Position numbers and translations under genes: made by a program
Assembly: GCF_001895005.1 (NCBI RefSeq)
Contig: NZ_BCXH01000016.1
Coordinates: 95,169 to 159,168, forward strand
Direction of reading: 5' to 3'
Source of the DNA: Rhodococcus yunnanensis NBRC 103083
GTDB lineage: Bacteria > Actinomycetota > Actinomycetes > Mycobacteriales > Mycobacteriaceae
Length of the DNA stretch: 64,000 bases
The notes under the pieces: model-generated
The model's input: only the letters and a program-made list of their open reading frames with translations
Databases searched by the model: none
Told to the model about the DNA's origin: nothing
Shown here: positions 57,708-64,000 of the stretch, piece after piece
How the letters are laid out: every line of letters starts with the position of its first letter
Numbering within the stretch: the stretch's first letter is position 1

Positions 57708-59870
57708 TCACTCGCCGTCCTCGTCCGGCGGGGCACCAGCGGCGGGAGCTGCAGGTGCAGGCTCGTCCGCCGGCTTCGGATCAGGTTCGGGGGAAACGCA
57801 TTTCACAATGGGGATCGGGTCGTACTTGACCGTTCGGGTGTCGCGCGAGACCTCGTTGCCCGACGCGATGTCTGTGACGACTCGGGTGTCACTGGCAGTG
57901 AATCCTGGCCCGCCGCCGGAAGGGACGCATCCGCTGCCTGCGGGGAGTGTGACGGTGTCGGGGCTGGTCGGGTTGGTGCGCGACCCGGTGATCGAGTCGA
58001 CCTCGACCGTCTTGGTACCCCACAGCCTCACCGTCACATCAGAACTGGTCCCGAATGCCTCGATGACGATGCCGGTCTTGGTCGGATTGGTGAACTTCAG
58101 GTCGATGGCACCCTCGAAGACCGTTGCCTCCCGGGCTTCGGGATACCGACTGATGTAGTAACTGTGCTCGGTGTGCCCTGCATCTTCCATTCCGCCGAAG
58201 TACGACGCGTTGTACAGCGTCGTCGCGAACTGACTGATGCCGCCGCCCACCGCTCGATCCGGTCGGCCGTGGTCGATGATTCCGGACTCGACGAATCCTT
58301 GCGCGGTGCCACGAGGGCCGGTGAAGTCGTTCAGCGAGAACGTCTCACCCGGCTTCACGAGCGCACCGTTGACGATGTCGGCGGTGAGCCTGATGTTCAC
58401 ACCGGACGCGTATTCGAACCCGCCCGTGGTGTATTCGGCGACGACCTCCTTGATCCCGAGGGCTTGCGCCCCCTCGGTGGTCAGCGCGGGCTGCGCGGGC
58501 TCGTACAGCGCGTCGGTGGTTCGGGTCTCGGACGACGACAACAGCGCAGGCAGCTGCTCGAGCGTCTTCGGCCACTGCACCATCTCGCCGACTACGCCCG
58601 GCACCACAGTCGGCGCGCCACCGCCGAGTGCGAACGTCGCATCCTTCGGTTCGGTTTCCGTCGACACCAGTTGCGGCGCAAGCACTCCGATTGCCGCATC
58701 GGTGTCGTAGCGGGCCGCGAGCGCACCCTGTCCATCAGGTTCGAACGACAGAATGTTCGCTACACTGTCCGGCGCGAGAACGGCATCGACACCGTTTCGA
58801 CCGGTGAACACGACCGGCGCCGACACCGCGGGTGTGGCGATCTCGGCCAGAACACGATCCACCTCGTCCTGATGCACCGTCACGTCCACGGTCTCCACCG
58901 GCAGCTCGACTGCACCGAAAGCCCAGTTCGTCTCGATCTCCTCGCGCGCCGATGCCGGATCCACCGTCCGACCCGGAGCAGGGCTCACCCCGACGGGTGT
59001 GACGCCTTCGAAGACGACGTCACCTTCCGCGGGTTGCCGATCCGTCTGGGAGCGAATGGTTTCGACGGTTCCGTCGAGTGCCACTGCATCGACCGTGGAC
59101 TGCACACCGATCTCACTGTCGGCGAAGAAAGACACGATCCTGGTGAACGGATTGAACGACTGCGACCCTGCCCGATCGAGTGTCGCATTCCAGTCGATAC
59201 CGAGACCCGCTGCAGCGGGCACGAATTCGAGCTCCTGATCACCCGCGTCGACACGCACGGGCTGGTCCACGCGCGGCCCGAGTTCCGAACGAAGCCGGGC
59301 TTCGGCGTCGTCGTGACCGAGTCCGCCCACCGAAATTCCCGCGACGGTCGTCCCGCGCGGCACGGAACCACTCGTGGACAACAGGTCGGCGGTGTAGAAG
59401 ACCCCGAGGATCGCAACGGCGGCGCCTGCGATGACCGCGGCATTCACCCAGCGAGGCTTACCACCCGGGGTGACGTCAGGCTGCGCATCTGTGGAAGCTG
59501 CAACCGCAGGAGCCGCAACTGCAGGAGCCCCGAACTCTGGAACCTGAGTATCCGACGCAGTGGTCTCAGGTTCCGAGCTGTCGGGGTCGGACGCGGCGTA
59601 CTCGGACTCGGCCTCGGCCTCGGCCTCGGGCTCAGGCTCGGGCTCAGGCTCAGGCTCGGGCGGCACCTCGGAGAACGCCTGCGTTGCAGGTTCCTCCTGA
59701 TCGGTTGCCGCCTGCTCGCCGGGCGCGGGGGCGTTCGGATCGACAGCCCTCAACACTTCGGTTACTGCGTCGTAGGGGGCGACGTGATCCTCAGGCGTCG
59801 GAACGTTCTCGCCTGGCAAAGGATCCGGCTTATTCCCGTGCTTACTGTTGCCGTCTCCACCGACGCTCAC
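57708..59870 (-). CDS. VanW-family membrane protein
   Basis: 720 aa. A Pro/Glu/Ala-rich cytoplasmic N-terminus (~1-135, with a PEPEPEPEPE run), one TM (~142-162), two peptidoglycan-binding-type repeats (PF12229-like) at ~165-430, and a VanW domain ~480-650 (SGVNIRLTADIVNGALVKPG, GRPDRAVGGGISQFATTLYNASYFGGM), then a Pro-rich tail. GTG at 59870 with GGGAGGG upstream. VanW proteins occur near vancomycin-resistance and sporulation genes but have no defined enzymatic role; here probably cell-wall associated. No operon partners; a large hairpin lies in its leader. Confidence 0.9.
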   Translation of the reverse strand: MSVGGDGNSKHGNKPDPLPGENVPTPEDHVAPYDAVTEVLRAVDPNAPAPGEQAATDQEEPATQAFSEVPPEPEPEPEPEPEAEAEAESEYAASDPDSSEPETTASDTQVPEFGAPAVAAPAVAASTDAQPDVTPGGKPRWVNAAVIAGAAVAILGVFYTADLLSTSGSVPRGTTVAGISVGGLGHDDAEARLRSELGPRVDQPVRVDAGDQELEFVPAAAGLGIDWNATLDRAGSQSFNPFTRIVSFFADSEIGVQSTVDAVALDGTVETIRSQTDRQPAEGDVVFEGVTPVGVSPAPGRTVDPASAREEIETNWAFGAVELPVETVDVTVHQDEVDRVLAEIATPAVSAPVVFTGRNGVDAVLAPDSVANILSFEPDGQGALAARYDTDAAIGVLAPQLVSTETEPKDATFALGGGAPTVVPGVVGEMVQWPKTLEQLPALLSSSETRTTDALYEPAQPALTTEGAQALGIKEVVAEYTTGGFEYASGVNIRLTADIVNGALVKPGETFSLNDFTGPRGTAQGFVESGIIDHGRPDRAVGGGISQFATTLYNASYFGGMEDAGHTEHSYYISRYPEAREATVFEGAIDLKFTNPTKTGIVIEAFGTSSDVTVRLWGTKTVEVDSITGSRTNPTSPDTVTLPAGSGCVPSGGGPGFTASDTRVVTDIASGNEVSRDTRTVKYDPIPIVKCVSPEPDPKPADEPAPAAPAAGAPPDEDGE

Positions 59871-59975
59871 GTTCTCGGCCCTCCCGAACCCCCAGCGATT
59901 GAATCGTCACTCGACACGAGCTTACGCAATCCATCGTTGGACCTCTGGGCAGAGCACCCGGGTAAGAACGTCAGC

Positions 59976-60022
59976 GGCTCCGCACCGCTGCCGGGTCGGG
60001 GGTCGGGCAGCAGTGCGGAGCC
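59976..60022 (-). promoter_or_regulatory. Long hairpin upstream of the VanW gene
   Basis: Arms GGCTCCGCACCGCTGCC (59976-59992) and GGCAGCAGTGCGGAGCC (60006-60022) pair over 17 positions with one mismatch around a G-rich 13-nt loop. It lies ~105 bp before the VanW start on the minus strand and ~185 bp past the thiolase stop, without a T-run. Could be the thiolase terminator or a VanW 5'-UTR element. Confidence 0.5.
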
Positions 60023-60194
60023 ACTACGACTATCGCCATTCCTAGTGACGCGTTACAACGGAAGCTCAGATGTCTATCGGATTAATCCAACTGAATGAAC
60101 GACGCCCCGTCGTGGTGCCCTGTTGGAACGATACGGTCGGCAGATCCGTAAACCCCTCGCTTGACGGATCAGCCGACCGTCGGCCCCCTGTTGT

Positions 60195-60215
60195 CGAGCG
60201 CTGAGTCAGCGCTCG
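60195..60215. promoter_or_regulatory. Palindrome over the thiolase stop codon
   Basis: CGAGCGCTGA and TCAGCGCTCG pair around a single central base; the thiolase TGA is inside the left arm. Possible hairpin at the mRNA end. The remainder of the 335-bp gap 59871-60205 contains the 59976-60022 hairpin and no gene. Confidence 0.4.
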
Positions 60216-61504
60216 ATGATTGCGGTGACGCCCTGGCCACCGGCCGCGCAGATGGAGATCAAGCCGCGGCCCGAGCCCTTATCTGCCAGCAGCTTGGCCA
60301 GCGATGCGACGATGCGCCCGCCGGTAGCAGCAAACGGGTGTCCTGCCGCGAGCGACGATCCGTTGACGTTGAGCTTGCTGCGATCGATCGAACCGAGGGC
60401 AGCGTCGAGACCGAGACGCTCCTTGCAGTACTCGTCACTCTCGAACGCCTGCAGCGTCGCGAGCACGACGGATGCGAACGCCTCGTGGATCTCGTAGTAG
60501 TCGAAGTCCTGCAACGTGAGCCCGTTGCGAGCGAGCAGACGCGGAATGGCATACGTCGGGGCCATGAGCAGGCCGTCCTTGAACGAGCTGTTGCCGTGGA
60601 TATAGTCCACCGCGGCCGTCTCGGAATCGACGAGGTGCGCGAGAACAGGCAGATTGCGCTCGGACGCCCACTCGTCCGTCGAGAGCAGCGCCGCCGACGC
60701 ACCGTCGGTGAGAGGCGTCGAGTTACCTGCCGTCATGGTGGCGTCGCCGAGCTTGTTGCCGAACACCGGCTTGAGCGTCGACAGCTTCTCGACGGTCGAT
60801 CCCGGTCGCAGGTTGTCGTCGCGGGTGAGGCCGAGGAACGGCGTCACCAGGTCGTCGAAGAATCCGCGGTCGTACGCGGCGGCCATATTTTTGTGGCTGG
60901 CGGCAGCAAGCTCGTCCTGGTCTTCGCGGCGAATGCCGAATTCCTTGGCGGTGATGGCCGCATGGTCACCCATCGACAGGCCCGTGCGCGGCTCACCGTT
61001 GCGCGGAATCTCGATGCCGAGCATCGACGGACGGACGCTACCGAGAAGCTTGATGCGGTCGGTCGTCGACTTGGCGCGGTTGAGCGAGAGCAGGAACTCG
61101 CGGAGGTCGTCGTTGACGCCGATCGGCGCGTCCGACGTCGTGTCCACGCCACCGCCGATACCCGCATCGATACGGCCCGACGCGATGGCGTCGCCCACTG
61201 CCACGATGGACTGCAAGCCGGTGCCGCACGCCTGCTGGATGTCGTAGGCCGGGGTGTACGGGCTCAGTGCGCTACCGAGGACGGTCTCACGAGTGAGGTT
61301 GAAATCGCGACTGTGCTTGAGCACGGCGCCCGCCACGACGAGTCCGAGCCGCTCTCCCTGCAGGCCGAACCGACTGACCAGGCCGTCGATGGTGGCGGTG
61401 AGCATGTCCTGGTTCGACGCCAGCGCGTATTTCTTGTCCGAGCGCGCGAACGGGATTCGGTTGCCACCGACGATTGCGACCGGTCGTAGCTGTCTGCTTG
61501 TCAC
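60206..61504 (-). CDS. Acetyl-CoA acetyltransferase (FadA2-like thiolase)
   Basis: 432 aa. GTG at 61504 with GGAGA 7 nt upstream. Nucleophile Cys in DIQQACGTGLQSIV, His in NGSSLAAGHPFAATGGR, second Cys in SICAAGGQGVTAI. The N-terminus (VAIVGGNRIPFARSD) and motif spacing match M. tuberculosis FadA2 (Rv0243). Thiolysis of 3-ketoacyl-CoA or Claisen condensation of acetyl-CoA. It is divergent from fabG4, as in M. tuberculosis, across a spacer that carries two palindromes. Confidence 0.94.
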   Translation of the reverse strand: MTSRQLRPVAIVGGNRIPFARSDKKYALASNQDMLTATIDGLVSRFGLQGERLGLVVAGAVLKHSRDFNLTRETVLGSALSPYTPAYDIQQACGTGLQSIVAVGDAIASGRIDAGIGGGVDTTSDAPIGVNDDLREFLLSLNRAKSTTDRIKLLGSVRPSMLGIEIPRNGEPRTGLSMGDHAAITAKEFGIRREDQDELAAASHKNMAAAYDRGFFDDLVTPFLGLTRDDNLRPGSTVEKLSTLKPVFGNKLGDATMTAGNSTPLTDGASAALLSTDEWASERNLPVLAHLVDSETAAVDYIHGNSSFKDGLLMAPTYAIPRLLARNGLTLQDFDYYEIHEAFASVVLATLQAFESDEYCKERLGLDAALGSIDRSKLNVNGSSLAAGHPFAATGGRIVASLAKLLADKGSGRGLISICAAGGQGVTAIIER

Positions 61505-61564
61505 TATTCGTCTCCAAACATCGTGGTCTCCACCATCGTGGAGATGGCCCTGGTGGAGTTTCAT

Positions 61565-61580
61565 CTTACTGGCGAGTAAG
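61565..61580. promoter_or_regulatory. Palindrome CTTACTGGCGAGTAAG in thiolase/fabG4 divergent promoter
   Basis: Six-base perfect arms around GGCG, 61 bp before the thiolase start and 110 bp before fabG4. It is nearly repeated upstream of fadE5 (39107-39120), so it is a good candidate for the binding site of a common fatty-acid-oxidation repressor (TetR-type would be typical). Confidence 0.5.
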
Positions 61581-61625
61581 TTGGTTGTCGACACCCGGTC
61601 GTGCGCTTCGCACCCGTGCATGCAC

Positions 61626-61645
61626 AGTTACGTTCGAAGGTAACT
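61626..61645. promoter_or_regulatory. Second palindrome in the same promoter region
   Basis: AGTTACGTTCGAAGGTAACT: perfect outer AGTTAC/GTAACT and inner TTCGAA, with one mismatched pair. It keeps the TTAC...GTAA ends of the other palindrome with 8 instead of 6 bases between them. A GGCGCC-gga-GGCGCC repeat (61659-61672) follows close to the fabG4 ribosome binding site. Confidence 0.45.
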
Positions 61646-61689
61646 ACGCGCGCACGGGGCGCCGGAGGCGCCAAATGAAAGGTAGGACA

Positions 61690-63036
61690 GTGGCAGCCAC
61701 CAAGGGAGCCCCAGACCTCTACTCCACGTTCCTGGCATCCGCGCCCGGAGCATTCATCGCCAAGCAGGCAGGTCTGCCGCAGCCCGAGAAGCTGCGTCGC
61801 TACAAGTCGGGCGAGCCGCCACTGGCCGGGCCGGTGCTGATCGGCGGCAACGGCCGTCTCGTCGAACCGTTGCGTGCACTGCTCGCGGACTACCCGCAGG
61901 CTCAGGCCCACGACGACAGGTACGGCGCGCTCGTGTTCGACGCCACCGGCATCGCGAACGTCACCGAACTCGAGCAGCTCTTCCAGTTCTTCCAGCCGGT
62001 CATCCGCAACCTCGCACCCTCTGCCCGCGTCGTCGTCATCGGCACGACGCCGGAGCAGACCTCGTCCGTCGACGAGCACATCGCCCAGCGCGCACTCGAA
62101 GGCTTCACCCGCAGCGTCGGCAAAGAGGTCAAGCGCGGCGCCACTGCCCAGCTCGTCTACATCTCGCCCAACGCCTCCACCGGGCTCTCCGGGCTGGAAT
62201 CCACATTGAGGTTCCTGCTCTCGGCCAAGTCGGCATTCGTCGACGGCCAGGTCATCGCCGTCGGCGACGCCGATTCCGAGGCACCCGCATCCTGGGACAA
62301 GCCGCTCGCCGGCAAGGTAGCCGTCGTCACCGGAGCCGCCCGCGGTATCGGCGCCACCATCGCCGAGGTCCTTGCACGCGACGGCGCAACGGTCATCGCC
62401 GCCGACATTCCCGCTGCCGGCGAGGCCCTGTCCCAGACGGCGAACAAGGTCGGCGGAACGTCACTGGCGCTCGACGTGACGGCCGAGGATGCAGGGGAGG
62501 TGCTCTCCAAGCACCTGCTCGAACGCCACGGCGGCGCGGACATCATCGTCCACAACGCAGGCATCACGCGCGACAAGACGCTCGCCAACATGGACGAAAG
62601 CCGCTGGAACTCCGTCATCGGGGTGAATCTGCTTGCGCCGCAGCGCATCACCGACCACCTCGTCGAGACCGGTGCACTGAAGGAAGGGGGACGCGTCGTC
62701 GACGTCTCCTCCATCGCAGGCATCGCAGGCAACCGCGGCCAGACCAACTACGGCACCTCCAAGGCAGGCGTCATCGGCCTGGTGCAGGCATCGGCACCCG
62801 TTCTGGCACAGAAGAACATCACGATCAACGCTGTCGCCCCCGGCTTCATCGAGACCGCGATGACGGCCGCGATCCCATTCGCGACGCGTGAAGCAGGTCG
62901 ACGCATGAGCTCACTGCTGCAGGGAGGACAGACGGTCGACGTCGCAGAGCTGGTGTCGTTCTTCGCTTCTCCCGCATCCAACGCCGTGACCGGACAGATC
63001 GTTCGTGTCTGCGGCCAGAGCCTCCTCGGCGCATGA
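61690..63036 (+). CDS. fabG4: 3-oxoacyl-ACP/CoA reductase FabG4
   Basis: 448 aa, the long FabG4 form (M. tuberculosis Rv0242c, ~454). The N-terminal ~200 residues are a degenerate SDR/flavodoxin-like domain; the C-terminal SDR (~215-448) has NAD loop VTGAARGIGATIAEVLA, catalytic Ser in DVSSIAGIAGN and Tyr/Lys in TNYGTSKAGVIGL. Reduces 3-ketoacyl-CoA/ACP with NADH. GTG at 61690 with a GGTAGGA site. Overlaps htdX by 4 bp. Confidence 0.94.
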   Translation: MAATKGAPDLYSTFLASAPGAFIAKQAGLPQPEKLRRYKSGEPPLAGPVLIGGNGRLVEPLRALLADYPQAQAHDDRYGALVFDATGIANVTELEQLFQFFQPVIRNLAPSARVVVIGTTPEQTSSVDEHIAQRALEGFTRSVGKEVKRGATAQLVYISPNASTGLSGLESTLRFLLSAKSAFVDGQVIAVGDADSEAPASWDKPLAGKVAVVTGAARGIGATIAEVLARDGATVIAADIPAAGEALSQTANKVGGTSLALDVTAEDAGEVLSKHLLERHGGADIIVHNAGITRDKTLANMDESRWNSVIGVNLLAPQRITDHLVETGALKEGGRVVDVSSIAGIAGNRGQTNYGTSKAGVIGLVQASAPVLAQKNITINAVAPGFIETAMTAAIPFATREAGRRMSSLLQGGQTVDVAELVSFFASPASNAVTGQIVRVCGQSLLGA

Positions 63037-63890
63037 GCGTCGTACAGCTCACGGAGCAGCCCTCGACATCCGAGATCTATACCGCTGCCGCGTTGGGCGT
63101 GGTCCCGTTTCTCGGCACCAAGTCCACGACGGCGCCGAGCACCGTGTTCGAACTTCGCGGACTCCGTGTCGACCCCGACAATCTCGCCGGGTACAGCCGA
63201 GCGACTGGTCTACGCTTCGGTGACACACTGCCGGTGACCTACCCGTTCACCCTCGTCTTTCCGACGGTCATGAAATTGATGGTGTCCAAGGGCTTTCCGT
63301 TTCCGGCCATCGGTTCGGTACACGCCGAGAACGTCATCGAGCAGCACCGAGCGATCTCGTCGTCGGAGCCACTGGACATTCGGGTGCACGCCGAGAACGT
63401 ACGCGAGCATCGCAAAGGTCTGCTGATCGACGTCATCAGCGAAGTGAAGGTCGGACGCGAACTCGTATGGAAGCAGACCTCGAGCTTCCTGAGCCTGCAG
63501 AAGACATCACTCTCCGGTGGTCCGCGCGAAACACCGCCTGCCGACGAGGTACCCCCGCCCCCGACGCGGACTCTGCGCGTGGATCGGCGAACGATCGGTA
63601 AGTACGCGGCCATCTCCGGCGACCGCAACCCGATCCACGTATCGACATTGGGCGCAAAGGCCTTCGGCTTCCCGCGCACAATCGCACACGGTATGTGGAG
63701 TGCTGCAGCGGTTCTACAGGTCGTCGAAGGTCGCATACCCGAGAAAGTGACCTACAACGTCCGGTTCGGCAAGCCCATCGTGTTACCCGCGACGGTCAAC
63801 CTGTACGCCGAATCCGTCGGAACCGGATGGGACCTGTCGCTCAAGAATCCGAAAAAGGGGTACCCCCACCTCACCGCGACATTGCGGTAG
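63033..63890 (+). CDS. htdX: (R)-hydroxyacyl-CoA/ACP dehydratase HtdX (MaoC)
   Basis: 285 aa (M. tuberculosis Rv0241c ~280). Double hot-dog with the hydratase motif in the C-terminal half: YAAISGDRNPIHVSTLGAKAFGFPRTIAHGMWS, giving catalytic Asp and His. Dehydrates (3R)-hydroxyacyl thioesters after FabG4, so the pair can run two steps of fatty acid elongation or its reverse. Translationally coupled to fabG4. Confidence 0.92.
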   Translation: MSVVQLTEQPSTSEIYTAAALGVVPFLGTKSTTAPSTVFELRGLRVDPDNLAGYSRATGLRFGDTLPVTYPFTLVFPTVMKLMVSKGFPFPAIGSVHAENVIEQHRAISSSEPLDIRVHAENVREHRKGLLIDVISEVKVGRELVWKQTSSFLSLQKTSLSGGPRETPPADEVPPPPTRTLRVDRRTIGKYAAISGDRNPIHVSTLGAKAFGFPRTIAHGMWSAAAVLQVVEGRIPEKVTYNVRFGKPIVLPATVNLYAESVGTGWDLSLKNPKKGYPHLTATLR

Positions 63891-63910
63891 TTCAGCTCCT
63901 TGCGCCGGGG

Positions 63911-64000
63911 TGAGCGAATGTCATATTCGGTCACCCCGGCGGGGAGCGAATGTCACATCCGGTCACTCCGGAGTGAGCGAATGTCACACTCAGTCACTCA
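63911..64000. repeat. Palindromic tandem repeat array running off the right edge
   Basis: At least three units of about 31-32 bp (AGCGAATGTCA starting at 63913, 63945 and 63976). Each unit is a near-palindrome of the form GTGAGCGAATGT-cac-ATTCGGTCAC. The last unit is cut by the window end, so the copy number is unknown. It begins 20 bp after the htdX stop, resembling in style the arrays at 41.1-45 kb but with a different sequence. Confidence 0.92.

Noticed and set aside
57678..60098. 806-codon plus-strand frame
   Set aside because: Shadow of the VanW gene on the opposite strand; no recognisable domain, Arg/His-rich as typical of antisense frames in high-GC DNA.

Overview
The window is a high-GC actinobacterial chromosome segment, most likely Rhodococcus or a close mycolic-acid relative (Mycobacteriales). 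Evidence: a fused HadA/HadB mycolate dehydratase; FadE5, a FadA2-like thiolase, FabG4 and HtdX in arrangements resembling Mycobacterium tuberculosis Rv0241c-Rv0244c; a block matching Rv0535-Rv0541c; and a MoeY-like gene followed by GGDEF-EAL genes, as at Rv1355c-Rv1354c. No phage, transposase or rRNA was seen. One tRNA-Gly(CCC) is present. M. tuberculosis comparisons are from memory, not from an alignment.

Layout. 1-4.45 kb: edge of a TspO-like membrane gene, then a five-gene minus-strand operon with two SipW-type signal peptidases and three small proteins carrying SipW-dependent signal sequences; one peptidase is fused to a large exported Pro/Thr/Ala-rich tail. 4.9-12.6 kb: HadAB, three actin/Hsp70-fold-like proteins (two with a membrane anchor and exported tail), a PPM1-type methyltransferase, an ANTAR protein and a CYTH-CHAD polyphosphate-type protein. 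12.7-20.2 kb: dcd, then a GNAT-like gene overlapping a ThiF-nitroreductase fusion and two GAF-GGDEF-EAL proteins (c-di-GMP). 20.2-27.1 kb: tRNA-Gly, secreted lipase, PucR regulator divergent from an aldehyde dehydrogenase/GMC oxidoreductase pair, and a rhodanese.

27.4-36.8 kb: lipoprotein, membrane molybdopterin oxidoreductase operon, then the Rv0535-Rv0541c-like block (MTA phosphorylase, epimerase, glycosyltransferase, DUF2064, integral membrane protein), small membrane proteins, DinB-type protein and an HTH-DUF4180 pair. 36.8-41.1 kb: MarR, DUF4185 exported protein, methyltransferase, FadE5 with a clear terminator.

41.1-57.6 kb is a flavin-centred region. RibBA sits in an operon with a flavin reductase and an NAD(P)H:FMN reductase; a second copy of that reductase pair follows. 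After a GDSL hydrolase and a GntR regulator comes an eight-gene minus-strand run: MFS exporter, two FMN-dependent monooxygenases of the NtaA/SnaA/DszA type, and a complete peptide/nickel-type ABC importer. Together they look like a two-component FMN monooxygenase pathway with its own uptake, flavin supply and efflux; the substrate is unknown. Three intergenic arrays of a palindromic repeat (core CAAACGCACGTGCGTTTG, period about 51 bp) are scattered through 41.1-45.05 kb.

57.7-64 kb: VanW-family envelope protein, thiolase divergent from fabG4-htdX, and a second palindromic repeat array running off the right edge.
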